Assembly (NCBI RefSeq): GCF_015645465.1
Contig: NZ_JADOEL010000006.1
Span: forward strand, 124,001-188,000
DNA from: Herminiimonas contaminans
Lineage (GTDB): Bacteria > Pseudomonadota > Gammaproteobacteria > Burkholderiales > Burkholderiaceae_D
Direction: 5' to 3'
Length of the DNA stretch: 64,000 bases
Positions 34,621 to 43,534 of the stretch are shown here, piece by piece. Numbering within the stretch: the stretch's first letter is position 1; every line of letters starts with the position of its first letter. The notes beneath the pieces are model-generated. The model saw nothing but the letters and a program-made list of their open reading frames with translations. It ran no database searches and was not told the origin of the DNA. The translations under genes and the position numbers were made by a program.

Positions 34621-35627
34621 TGACGGCGACTACCTTCAATACTGATGACCGCCGTCCGATAGACCGGGCGATCGCACGTGAAGCGGCGCAATGGCTGGCA
34701 GCCTTGTATGACGGCCAGACCGATGAAGATGTTGCTGCCTGCAAACGCTGGCGTGCGGCAGATCCGGAGCACGAACGTGCGTGGCAGCGGGCACAACGCA
34801 TCAATCAGAAATTCGGCATCGTGCCTGGCGCAGTCGGTTTGCCTGCACTGGGTCGCAAGGTACGGGTGGACCGTCGTCGCGTCGTCAAGACGCTGCTGCT
34901 CTTCATGCTGGCCGCGCCGGTTGGTTATGCATCGTATCGCTATACGCCGTGGGCAGCGATGAATGCAGATTACCGGACCGCGAAAGGCGAACATCGCGAG
35001 ATCAGTCTGGCCGATGGTACGCGCGTCCATCTGGGTACCAATACCAGTATAGATATTGCTTACGATGGCACGCAGCGCCTGTTGCGTCTGCATGCCGGTG
35101 AAATTGAAGTGAGCACAGGCAGTGATGCCGACCATGCTGGTTATCGTCCTTTCATCGTGCAAACAACGCAAGGGCACATACGCGCGTTGGGTACACGCTT
35201 CGTCGTGCGTAAGGATGAAGGCGCGACTACCACCCGAGTCAGCGTACTCGAGCATGCGGTCGAGATCAGACCGCAGGCGGCAAACGGCAAACTGATCGTA
35301 CTCAATGCCGGACAGCAAACGCGCTTTAGTGTCAGCGGTTTTGACATGGTCGAGGCGATTGATCCGCATGTGGTGGACTGGACCAATGGCGTGCTGTTTG
35401 CGAGCAAGATGCGTCTGGAAGATTTTGCTGCGGAGTTGAATCGCTACCGGCCCGGCTTGCTGCGTTGTGATCCGGCAGTGGCTGACTTGCGCATTACCGG
35501 CTCCTTCCAGCTCGACAACACTGACAATATTCTGAATGCGCTGCCTGATGCCTTGCCGGTGGAAGTACTGTTCCGTACGCGCTATTGGGTGACGATAGTC
35601 GCACCTGCACCGGCAGCAAAGGCTTGA
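34620..35627 (+). CDS. FecR-family transmembrane sigma regulator, CSS cassette 1
   Basis: The 335-residue inner-membrane regulator has an N-terminal cytoplasmic DUF4880 anti-sigma part (AIAREAAQWLAALYDGQT, DPEHERAWQRAQRIN). One helix lies near residues 83-102, followed by a periplasmic FecR domain (EHREISLADGTRVHLGTNTS, HIRALGTRFVVR). The C-terminal STN-like segment has LLRCDPAVADLRITGSFQLDN. Such proteins read the receptor signal and release the sigma factor after proteolysis. The start overlaps the sigma stop as TAATG. Confidence 0.9.
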   Translation: MTATTFNTDDRRPIDRAIAREAAQWLAALYDGQTDEDVAACKRWRAADPEHERAWQRAQRINQKFGIVPGAVGLPALGRKVRVDRRRVVKTLLLFMLAAPVGYASYRYTPWAAMNADYRTAKGEHREISLADGTRVHLGTNTSIDIAYDGTQRLLRLHAGEIEVSTGSDADHAGYRPFIVQTTQGHIRALGTRFVVRKDEGATTTRVSVLEHAVEIRPQAANGKLIVLNAGQQTRFSVSGFDMVEAIDPHVVDWTNGVLFASKMRLEDFAAELNRYRPGLLRCDPAVADLRITGSFQLDNTDNILNALPDALPVEVLFRTRYWVTIVAPAPAAKA

Positions 35628-35687
35628 TCCGATATTTTAAGTAAAGAATTTTTCCTCTTGTCGATTTCGAACGTCGATATTTCCTTC

Positions 35688-35711
35688 GCCGGCTCTATGC
35701 CGGCATCTTTT
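35688..35711 (+). terminator. Terminator-like hairpin between fecR-like gene and receptor gene, cassette 1
   Basis: GCCGGC (35688-35693) and GCCGGC (35699-35704) pair around TCTAT, followed by ATC and a run of T. It would separate the sigma/regulator transcript from the receptor gene, so the receptor needs its own sigma-dependent promoter. A TGTCATT/AATGACA inverted repeat at 35755-35779 lies between the hairpin and the receptor start. Confidence 0.65.
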
Positions 35712-35803
35712 TTTAAATACTTTTGTTTTATATGTCCCCTTTGTTGATTTCGCGTGTCATTGACTCGTAGCGAATGACATAGACCTCGATCAAAGGACGA
35801 ATA

Positions 35804-38260
35804 ATGATGCACCACACCCACCATTCCTCGCGCGCTGCGCAGAGGCAACTGCCGCCAGTTACACCCATGGCCAGGAATATCTATTGCGCCTTGCTCGCCA
35901 TGAGCCTGGCGCTGGGCGCAGCACTGGTCTCCGAACCTGCACATGCACAGGAGAGTGCCACGGCTGCTGCACGCAAGGCTTACGCGATACCAGCCGGGGC
36001 GCTCGGCGAAACCCTGGCAGATTTTGCTGGCAAGGCCGGTGTCACCATCCAGATCGATTCCGCCGTGGTCGAAGGTCGTCGTTCGCCGGGCTTGAGTGGC
36101 AGCGTATCTGTATCAGAAGGTTTTGCCCGCTTGCTGGCAGGCTCAGGCCTGGAGGCGGTCGAACGTAGCCGCAATATCTACGTATTGCGTACTGCGCAAA
36201 TGGAATCGACGCTGCCAGCGGTAACGGTCTCAGCGGCAGTGGCGGAAGATGCGACTTCCTACACCGCGCGTACAGTATCGATAGGCAAAACCGATCAGAA
36301 GCTGAAGGACATTCCGCAATCCGTCAGTGTCGTCACGCGTCAGCGCATGGATGATCAAAACATGACTTCCATTTATGACGTGCTGGAAAACGTAACCGGT
36401 GTCGTCACCACGGCCAGCCCGATGGCAGGCAAATACTTCTTCGCCCGCGGCTTTCCTATCACTTCCTTGCAATACGATGGCGTGCCTTTGTCACGTCAAT
36501 ACTATTCACAAGCCAGCAGCCTGACGGAAAACATGGCTTTGTACGAACGTGCTGAAGTACTGCGTGGTGCGGCTGGTCTGTGGCAGGGCGCGGATAGCAT
36601 GGGCGGGGCTGTGAACCTGATACGCAAACGCGGCCAGGCTGAAAAAACCATCAGTGCTACCGTGAAGGCAGGTTCATACAATCACTACGGCGCGCAACTC
36701 GATGTCGGTGGCCCGCTAAATGAAAGCGGCACCATCCGTGGTCGCGCAGTGCTGGATTACGATACGCAGGATTCCTTTATCGATTTCGTCGGCAGCAAGA
36801 ACACGACACTGTATGGTGCGATCGATATCGACCTGACTTCGCAAACCACTCTGGGTTTGGGCATCAGCTACGAAAAAACCAAAGCCACGCCGTCGTTTGC
36901 CGGTTTGCCTCGTTATGCCGATGGCGGCTCGCTGAACCTACGGCGCGGTACCTTCCTCGGTTCGGACTGGAATGAACTGAACAATCAGCAGACCCGTGTG
37001 TTCGCAGACCTGACACACAGATTCAATGACGACTGGCGACTGAAAGTGGGCGCGGTCTATATGAATGAGCGCAATGACTCCTTGTATAGCTACGGTGAGG
37101 GTGCGGTTTCCCGTGCGACCGGCACAGGTACCAACCGGATAGGTGTGGCTACTGATTTCCGTGGCGAACATGTGGGGCTGGATGCGGCGCTGAGTGGCAA
37201 GTTCCAGGCCTGGGGACGTCGCCATGAAGTCATCATGGGTGCCAACTATTCGAACTACATCTCGGATGACAAATATGCGATTGCCACCGGTCTTGGTGCT
37301 ATCAATGTATTCAACCCGAATCCATATACACCGAAGCCGACCATGGCCAGCCTGGCTGCGCTGTCGAACCTGTCGACCGGTGCGTATGACGTCACCAGCA
37401 AAGGACTCTACGGCACCACCCGTCTGTCACTGACAGATCCGTTGAGCCTGATCATAGGCGGTCGCGTCAGCTGGTATGAAAATAAGTACGACTCGGTGAG
37501 CCGCTGGGGCGCAGGCACCACGCTTAGTAAAAGCTCGGGTGAATTCACGCCCTACATGGGCCTGACCTATGCGATCACGCCACAATGGACTGCTTACGGT
37601 AGCTATACCGAAGTGTTCGTACCGCAATCGCAACGTAACGCTGCACAACAGACGCTGGATCCTATTATCGGTAGCAACTACGAGCTTGGTATCAAAGGTG
37701 AGTTGTTCGATCAGCGTGTAAATACCTCGCTGGCCTTGTTCCGCTACATCCATAAAAATCGCGCAGTGCAGGACATAGACTCCGGCCTGCTGTGTGATGG
37801 TGATTACTGCTCACGTGCTTCCGGCAAGGTACGCAGCCAGGGTGTCGAAGCAGAAGTCGGCGGCAAGATTACTTCGCGCCTGAACCTGACCGCTGGTTAT
37901 ACCTACAACACGACCAAGTATCTGCAGGATGCGGAGAACGAAGGTTTGATTTTCAATCCGCAAGTGCCGAAACATCTGTTCCGTGCCTGGGCCGACTATC
38001 GTGTCAGTGATGCCATCAGCACCGGGCTCGGCATGACCACGCAAAGCGATACGCAAGGTCGTGACAAAACGGTGGTGCAGGGTGGCTATACGGTATGGAG
38101 TGCGCGTGCTGCATATCGCATCGATCCACGCTGGACGCTGGCATTGAACGTCAACAATCTGTTCGACAAGCATTACTACTCGGCGATAGATCGCAGAAAC
38201 TTCGGTTCCTTATACGGCAATCCACGTGAAGTCATGATGACCCTGCGCGGTACCTTCTAA
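35804..38260 (+). CDS. TonB-dependent siderophore receptor with STN signalling domain, cassette 1
   Basis: The 818-residue outer-membrane receptor has a signal peptide ending near AHA at residue 48, preceded by an unusual His-rich stretch (MMHHTHHSS). An STN signalling domain follows (about 58-115, AIPAGALGETLADFAGKAGV), then a plug (KDIPQSVSVVTRQRMDD, EVLRGAAGLWQGADSMGG) and a 22-strand barrel. The barrel ends in LALNVNNLFDKHYY and terminal phenylalanine. LCDGDYC is a cysteine pair in an extracellular loop, shared with cassette 2. The ligand is probably a ferric siderophore; identity unknown. AAGGA precedes the start. Confidence 0.92.
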   Translation: MMHHTHHSSRAAQRQLPPVTPMARNIYCALLAMSLALGAALVSEPAHAQESATAAARKAYAIPAGALGETLADFAGKAGVTIQIDSAVVEGRRSPGLSGSVSVSEGFARLLAGSGLEAVERSRNIYVLRTAQMESTLPAVTVSAAVAEDATSYTARTVSIGKTDQKLKDIPQSVSVVTRQRMDDQNMTSIYDVLENVTGVVTTASPMAGKYFFARGFPITSLQYDGVPLSRQYYSQASSLTENMALYERAEVLRGAAGLWQGADSMGGAVNLIRKRGQAEKTISATVKAGSYNHYGAQLDVGGPLNESGTIRGRAVLDYDTQDSFIDFVGSKNTTLYGAIDIDLTSQTTLGLGISYEKTKATPSFAGLPRYADGGSLNLRRGTFLGSDWNELNNQQTRVFADLTHRFNDDWRLKVGAVYMNERNDSLYSYGEGAVSRATGTGTNRIGVATDFRGEHVGLDAALSGKFQAWGRRHEVIMGANYSNYISDDKYAIATGLGAINVFNPNPYTPKPTMASLAALSNLSTGAYDVTSKGLYGTTRLSLTDPLSLIIGGRVSWYENKYDSVSRWGAGTTLSKSSGEFTPYMGLTYAITPQWTAYGSYTEVFVPQSQRNAAQQTLDPIIGSNYELGIKGELFDQRVNTSLALFRYIHKNRAVQDIDSGLLCDGDYCSRASGKVRSQGVEAEVGGKITSRLNLTAGYTYNTTKYLQDAENEGLIFNPQVPKHLFRAWADYRVSDAISTGLGMTTQSDTQGRDKTVVQGGYTVWSARAAYRIDPRWTLALNVNNLFDKHYYSAIDRRNFGSLYGNPREVMMTLRGTF

Positions 38261-38285
38261 GCAGTTAAGGCAATGCAGTCAGCAG

Positions 38286-38318
38286 GCCGGAAGAGCAGAT
38301 AGCCCTTCCGGCTTTTTT
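38286..38318 (+). terminator. Terminator of receptor 1
   Basis: GCCGGAAG (38286-38293) and CTTCCGGC (38305-38312) form a perfect 8-bp stem followed by six T. It lies 25 bases past the receptor stop. Confidence 0.85.
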
Positions 38319-38433
38319 ATTGCCTGCCGTCAGGGTGAGGCAGTGCCAAGGCTTGCTGGTCGCGGGTTTGCTCGTACCGGGATGCAAAAGGGTGGCGCTT
38401 TTAATCAGTCGGAAAAATTGTAATTTCCCCTCC

Positions 38434-38452
38434 AATGAGAATAATTATCATT
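38434..38452 (+). promoter_or_regulatory. Fur box upstream of the DUF2325 gene and CSS cassette 2
   Basis: AATGAGAATAATTATCATT matches the 19-bp Fur consensus closely, and TTATAATTA continues the repeat. It is 82 bases ahead of the DUF2325 start. The sigma factor of cassette 2 follows that gene after 8 bp without its own box, so both seem to be under this one site. Confidence 0.88.
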
Positions 38453-38534
38453 TATAATTACCCCGGAATACCGTTCGGCATGCGGATCTAACACTATTTG
38501 CGAAGCCGATAACTAAGCAGGTTGGAGGTAAGCA

Positions 38535-39308
38535 ATGAGTAAGTCCCACAGCAGTAATTTTGACAATATTGCGCGCGAGCACAGCGTGTTGCTCAACGAG
38601 TATGGTCGTGTCCAGAGCCGTTGCAGCGAACTGGTGGCGCGTCAGGTCGATCAGATCGAAGCCCTGCGCACAGAGATGGCGCGCAAGGATGCGGAAATCA
38701 TGCGCTTGCGTGCTGAAGTGATCGCCCGCGATACCGAGCTGGCTTTTGCGCGTGAAGATATGGCGACACTGGAGGCCACCATACCGGGTCTGCCTACCCG
38801 CATCAGCCTGGTGCGCCGGGTGGAATCACTGACCGAACACATACAAAGCTTGATGCGCGAGCGTCTGGGCTGGCAGTGGCTGGGCAAGTCAGCAAGGCCG
38901 GAAGCACATGCATCGCACCCGGTCATTCCAGCTGATTTGCGCCAGAAGTCTGTGCTGTGCATAGGCAAGGATGACTCAAGTACTTCAGTGGCGCAGATGG
39001 AAGTAGAGCGCGCAGGCGGCTACTTTCTGCATCACGACGGCACCGATACGGAAGATGAAATTGCGCTGGAAGCAAGTCTGGTCGCAGCGGACCTGGTGAT
39101 TTGCCAGACCGGTTGCGTCAGCCACAACGCTTACTGGCGTATACAGGATCACTGCAAGCGCACCGGCAAACAATGCGTGCTGGTCAATCAGCCGCGCGCG
39201 ATGCACTTCGTGCGCGATGCGGAAGACTTGCGGGCCATGAGTGAAAAAGCGCAGCAAGCCCAACATGTCGAAGTTGAACTGGCTGGCACCCTGAGTCCGG
39301 CAAAATAA
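38535..39308 (+). CDS. DUF2325 domain protein with coiled coil, in the iron cassette
   Basis: The 257-residue cytoplasmic protein has a long coiled coil (about residues 15-80, RQVDQIEALRTEMARKDAE). The C-terminal DUF2325 domain begins VLCIGKDDSSTSVAQMEVER, followed by DLVICQTGCVSHNAYWRIQDHC and VLVNQPRAMHFV. Conserved cysteines lie in LCIG, CQTGC and HCKRTGKQC. The domain has no proven role. GGAGG lies upstream of the ATG. Placement behind a Fur box and 8 bp before a FecI-type sigma gene suggests a part in iron response. It might sense thiols or metal, but that is speculation. Confidence 0.8.
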   Translation: MSKSHSSNFDNIAREHSVLLNEYGRVQSRCSELVARQVDQIEALRTEMARKDAEIMRLRAEVIARDTELAFAREDMATLEATIPGLPTRISLVRRVESLTEHIQSLMRERLGWQWLGKSARPEAHASHPVIPADLRQKSVLCIGKDDSSTSVAQMEVERAGGYFLHHDGTDTEDEIALEASLVAADLVICQTGCVSHNAYWRIQDHCKRTGKQCVLVNQPRAMHFVRDAEDLRAMSEKAQQAQHVEVELAGTLSPAK

Positions 39309-39316
39309 GGTCGCTC

Positions 39317-39829
39317 ATGTCTTCCAACGAGAACGCGCTGCATCAGGAAATCAGCATCTTATATAGCGACCATCACGGTTGGCTGCAGGGCTGGTTGCGC
39401 AAAAAACTCGGCGATGCCAGCAAGGCCGCCGACCTCGCGCATGACACTTTCGTGCGTTTGCTGGCGCGGGAAGAGTTGATCGCAGCGCGTGAACCGCGTG
39501 CATTCCTGACCACCGTCGCGCAACGTGTGCTCTTTAGTCACTGGCGACGTGAAGAGCTGGAGCGCGCCTACCTGCACGCGCTGGAACAAATGCCGGTAGC
39601 GTTAGCGCCATCGCCGGAAGAGCGCGCCATCCTGCTGGAAACCCTGGTCGAAATCGATCGCATGCTCGATGGCTTGCCCACTCCAGTCAAACGCGCTTTC
39701 CTGTATGCGCAACTGGATGATATGAGTCATGCCGAGATCGCCGCGGAACTGAAGATATCCATCACCACCGTTAAACGCTATCTGATACGCGCTGGCGTGC
39801 AGTGCTACTTCGCGTTGGAGCAGGCATGA
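39317..39829 (+). CDS. FecI-type ECF sigma factor, CSS cassette 2
   Basis: The 170-residue factor is paralogous to the sigma factors at 34105 and 51134: ISILYSDHHGWLQGWLRKKLG, AADLAHDTFVRLL, EPRAFLTTVAQRVLFSHWRR, LDDMSHAEIAAELKISITTVKRYLIRAG. It should drive receptor 2. It lies 8 bp after the DUF2325 gene and overlaps the FecR-like gene by 4 bp (ATGA), so the three are co-transcribed. Confidence 0.92.
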   Translation: MSSNENALHQEISILYSDHHGWLQGWLRKKLGDASKAADLAHDTFVRLLAREELIAAREPRAFLTTVAQRVLFSHWRREELERAYLHALEQMPVALAPSPEERAILLETLVEIDRMLDGLPTPVKRAFLYAQLDDMSHAEIAAELKISITTVKRYLIRAGVQCYFALEQA

Positions 39830-40815
39830 GCAAGCCTGCGCCAGGCATGACTATCGACGTGCCGCCCCAAGTAGCCCGACGCGCCGTCGAATGGCTGGTC
39901 GCGCTGCAATCCGGAGATGTCTCGCGTGAAGCATTACAGGAATGGCTGGCGCAGCATCCTGATCATGCGCGCGCGTGGCAGCGCATAGAAAGCGTGAATA
40001 ACAAATTGCGCGGTGTAGCGTCACCGCTGACTACGGCGCTGGCACACGCTACGCTGACTGCACCACGTTCCAACAAACGCCGCGAAGCAGTCAAAACCCT
40101 GGCTGCATTCTTCTTTGTCGGTGCGGCTGCGTATATGGCGGAAGAACATTTGCCGTGGCGCGCCTGGGCGGCCGATGAGCGCACCGCTTTGGGCGAGCGT
40201 CGCACCATTGTGCTGGCTGATGGTACTGAGCTGACGTTGAATACCGATAGCGCGGTCAATATTCGTTACAGCGAAACGGAACGTCGCGTCTTAGTACTCA
40301 GTGGCGAAATCATGGTGACCACTGCGAAAGACAAGGAAGTCATCGCCCGACCATTCATAGTGCAGACTGCACAAGGTGAGCTGCGTCCGGTCGGTACGCG
40401 TTTCGCCGTACGTCAGCAAAGCGAGTTCAGCAGGCTGGATGTATTTGAAGGTGCGGTAGAAATACGCCCGAAGGATGGTGCCGGGCTGGTGCGTGTCATA
40501 CAGGCAGGCCAGCGTGTGCAGTTTACGCATGATGGCATCTCCGAGCCTGTCAACCTGAAGGGCGATGACGGTGCCTGGACCGAAGGCATGATAGTCGCCA
40601 GCGGTATGCGTTTGCAGGATTTCCTGGCTGAGCTGTCGCGTTACCGTCGCGGACGCCTGAGCTGCGATCCGGCGATTGCAGGTTTGCGTGTTTCGGGCAC
40701 CTATCCTTTAAACGATACCGATCTGGTGCTCACGGCGCTGCGCTCCACCTTGCCGGTAGAGGTGCATTATCTGACGCGTTACTGGGTCACGATACGACCC
40801 GAAAAGATGGGCTAA
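39826..40815 (+). CDS. FecR-family transmembrane sigma regulator, CSS cassette 2
   Basis: The 329-residue protein has the cytoplasmic DUF4880 part (VARRAVEWLVALQSGDVS, HPDHARAWQRIESVN), one helix near residues 85-105 and a periplasmic FecR domain (GERRTIVLADGTELTLNTDS, ELRPVGTRFAVRQ). The C-terminal SRYRRGRLSCDPAIAGLRVSGTYPL contacts the receptor STN domain in known systems. The start at 39826 overlaps the sigma stop. No terminator is seen before receptor 2, unlike cassette 1. Confidence 0.9.
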   Translation: MSKPAPGMTIDVPPQVARRAVEWLVALQSGDVSREALQEWLAQHPDHARAWQRIESVNNKLRGVASPLTTALAHATLTAPRSNKRREAVKTLAAFFFVGAAAYMAEEHLPWRAWAADERTALGERRTIVLADGTELTLNTDSAVNIRYSETERRVLVLSGEIMVTTAKDKEVIARPFIVQTAQGELRPVGTRFAVRQQSEFSRLDVFEGAVEIRPKDGAGLVRVIQAGQRVQFTHDGISEPVNLKGDDGAWTEGMIVASGMRLQDFLAELSRYRRGRLSCDPAIAGLRVSGTYPLNDTDLVLTALRSTLPVEVHYLTRYWVTIRPEKMG

Positions 40816-40941
40816 AGCCACTGAGATTTATCCGGCTCATGTGCTTCTGAAAATTTTTTCTATCGTAGTGGTCTGTTTTCGATTTTGGTTGGACATACGA
40901 GATAAGCAAGTCACATCTCTAAACCAACACAGGAATCGAAA

Positions 40942-43470
40942 ATGCAGCATCTACTCTGTACCGGACCTGAAGCGCACCTGAAAGCGCGCACGCTCAGTCC
41001 AGGCAAACTGGCGCCACTCGCCAGTGCCATCGGCCACCTTTTCCTCGCCGCCAGCCTCGTTACCATCGTTACTGTACCGAGCCTGGTGCAGGCCGCAGAT
41101 GCTGCGCCAGGTACACCTGCCAGTTTTGCTGCGCGCAAGACTTACGACATTCCTGCCGGTGCTCTGGAAACCGCACTCAATCGCTTCGGCCGCGAAGCCG
41201 GCATCTTGCTGTCGTTCCCGACTGAATTGACCAACGGTCTGAAGACCAAGGGTTTGCAAGGTAGCTATAACGTGCAGGAAGCCTTGCCTTTGCTGTTGTA
41301 CGGCACCGATCTGATCGCGGTGATAGACGGTCCCAGCGCCGTCATCCGTCGTCCCAGCGTGCCTGTCGGTGAAGCCAACTTGCCAGTCGTGCATGTGACC
41401 GCAGCGGCGACGGCGACCACGGAAGGCAGCCAGTCATACTCATCCAGTGTCGTGTCACTCAACCGTGGCGATCAAAAACTGAAAGACATTCCGCAATCCG
41501 TCAGCGTCCTGACACGGCAGCGCATGGATGATCAGGCGCTGACGACATTGGCCGATGCAGTGGGCAATAGTACCGGCCTGGTCGCAACCCAGGGCGTGGG
41601 TCCGGGCACGGTCATCATGTCGCGCGGCTTCCAGATCGATAGCTACCAATACGACGGCGTCCCTATGCCGCGTAATACTTACTCCATTGGTAACTGGAGC
41701 AGCGAATCACTGGTTTTTTATGACCGGGTCGAAGTACTGCGCGGTGCCGCTGGCCTGACACAAGGTACGGGCAGTCCTGGCGGCGCGATTAACTTTGTCC
41801 GCAAACGCGGTCAGGCGAACAAGACCGTCACAGTGACTGCCAAGGCTGGTTCCTGGGACCGCTACGGCTTGCAACTGGATGCCGGTGGGCCGCTGAATGC
41901 GGAAGGTACATTGCGTGGCCGTGTAGTACTGGATGAAGATCGCAGCGATTCATATATCGACTATGTATGGGCCAATACGCGCACCCTGTACGCTGCGCTG
42001 GACTTCGATATCAGCCAGAACACGACAGTCGGTATCGGTGTCAGCAACAAGGAAACACGTTCCCGTCCTTCCTTTATCGGCTTGCCACGTTATGCGGACA
42101 ATAGCGACATAGGCTTGCCGCGCTCAACCTACACAGGATCTGGCTGGAATCGTGCCTACAACGACCAGACCAGTGTGTACGCGGATCTCGATCATCGCTT
42201 TAACGACAACTGGACGTTCAAAGCGTCGGCGGCCACCATGCGGGAGAAAAATACTTCCGTGCATCAGCGCATATCTGCTTTGGGTAACGGCATACAGCCG
42301 GGTGGCAATACCGTGCGTTACGGTGACTTCGCGATGAATCTGGAAGGCGAACAATTCGGCCTGGATGCCTATGTGCGCGGACGCTTCGAAGCGATGGCCA
42401 TGAAGCATGAAGTCATCTTCGGCGCCAACTATTCCAAATACCATACCGATGATGCTGTTGCCCGGAAATGGACGACCGGCGGCAATATCTTTGCGATCGA
42501 TAACAATCGCCCATGGCAAGACTTCGCCAGCATATTGGCGCTGCCAGGTTCGACCAATACCGTCAGCAGTTACGATGTAAAACAAAAAGGTGTCTACGGT
42601 ACCTGGCGTGCACAGGTGACGGATAGACTGACCGGTATCCTCGGTGGACGTGTCAGCTGGTTTGAGCAAATGTATTCAGAACCGGCACGTGGCACGTCGC
42701 CACGCTATGAAAGCACTAACAGCGCTTCCGGTCGCTTTACACCATATGGTGGTTTGGTCTACGCGTTGAATAATCAATGGTCGACGTATGCCAGCTACTC
42801 GGATGTGTTTGAGGTGCAATCAGCACCTGTACTGGGCGGCGGCACGATCAAGCCTATCACCGGCACCAACTATGAATTTGGCGTCAAAGGCGAATTGGCG
42901 GATGGACGTGTGAATACATCGTTTGCGGTATTCCGTTACGACCACAAAAATCGCGCAGTGCCTGACCCGAATGGTTTGGGTTTGTGTAACGGCAATGATT
43001 GCTCACGCGCTGCCGGTAAAGTACGTAGCCAGGGTTTCGAAGCCGAAGTCAGTGGCGAAGTACTGCGTGGTTTGCAACTCTTTGCTGGTTACACCTTTAA
43101 CACCACCAAATATCTGGTAGATCCGGAGAACGAGGGCAAAGTATTTAGTACCTGGACGCCTAAGCATATGCTCAGACTGTGGGCTGACTATAAATTGCCG
43201 GGCGATCTGAGCAAGTTCAGTGTAGGTGGTGGTGTGAATACGCAGAGCCATGCACTTAGCTATGATCGCAGCTTCGATGTACCAGGTTTTACAGTCTGGA
43301 ATACACGTATCGGCTATCAGGTCACGCCTGAAGTATCACTGGCGCTCAATATTAATAATCTGTTCGACAAGACCTACTACGTGCCTTCATACAATAGCGG
43401 TTCCGCGAATAACTACTACGGTACGCCGCGTAGCGCTTTGCTGACTTTGAAGTACACGCCGCGTTTCTGA
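40942..43470 (+). CDS. TonB-dependent siderophore receptor with STN domain, cassette 2
   Basis: The 842-residue receptor has a signal peptide ending near residue 51, an STN domain (about 66-120, DIPAGALETALNRFGREAGILLSF), a plug (KDIPQSVSVLTRQRMDD, EVLRGAAGLTQGTGSPGG) and a barrel ending VSLALNINNLFDKTYYVPSY and terminal phenylalanine. It resembles receptor 1 in the C-terminal half, including the loop cysteines (LCNGNDCSRAAGKVRSQG), which points to duplication of the cassette. The ligand is unknown; FpvA/FoxA-like siderophore receptors are the nearest described class. Confidence 0.92.
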   Translation: MQHLLCTGPEAHLKARTLSPGKLAPLASAIGHLFLAASLVTIVTVPSLVQAADAAPGTPASFAARKTYDIPAGALETALNRFGREAGILLSFPTELTNGLKTKGLQGSYNVQEALPLLLYGTDLIAVIDGPSAVIRRPSVPVGEANLPVVHVTAAATATTEGSQSYSSSVVSLNRGDQKLKDIPQSVSVLTRQRMDDQALTTLADAVGNSTGLVATQGVGPGTVIMSRGFQIDSYQYDGVPMPRNTYSIGNWSSESLVFYDRVEVLRGAAGLTQGTGSPGGAINFVRKRGQANKTVTVTAKAGSWDRYGLQLDAGGPLNAEGTLRGRVVLDEDRSDSYIDYVWANTRTLYAALDFDISQNTTVGIGVSNKETRSRPSFIGLPRYADNSDIGLPRSTYTGSGWNRAYNDQTSVYADLDHRFNDNWTFKASAATMREKNTSVHQRISALGNGIQPGGNTVRYGDFAMNLEGEQFGLDAYVRGRFEAMAMKHEVIFGANYSKYHTDDAVARKWTTGGNIFAIDNNRPWQDFASILALPGSTNTVSSYDVKQKGVYGTWRAQVTDRLTGILGGRVSWFEQMYSEPARGTSPRYESTNSASGRFTPYGGLVYALNNQWSTYASYSDVFEVQSAPVLGGGTIKPITGTNYEFGVKGELADGRVNTSFAVFRYDHKNRAVPDPNGLGLCNGNDCSRAAGKVRSQGFEAEVSGEVLRGLQLFAGYTFNTTKYLVDPENEGKVFSTWTPKHMLRLWADYKLPGDLSKFSVGGGVNTQSHALSYDRSFDVPGFTVWNTRIGYQVTPEVSLALNINNLFDKTYYVPSYNSGSANNYYGTPRSALLTLKYTPRF

Positions 43471-43493
43471 TCAGTCAGATCTGGTGCATAGAT

Positions 43494-43534
43494 ACGCTGG
43501 CATATCTGCGAAGGTATGCCAGCGTTTTCTTTTT
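43494..43534 (+). terminator. Terminator of receptor 2
   Basis: ACGCTGGCATA (43494-43504) and TATGCCAGCGT (43515-43525) form a perfect 11-bp stem with a 10-base loop and a TTTTCTTTTT tail on the plus strand. The last bases overlap the convergent prpE stop. Confidence 0.88.

Noticed and set aside
39317-40815. A separate Fur box for the sigma factor of cassette 2
   Set aside because: Only 8 bp separate it from the DUF2325 gene and no palindrome lies close upstream; control from 38434-38452 is simpler.
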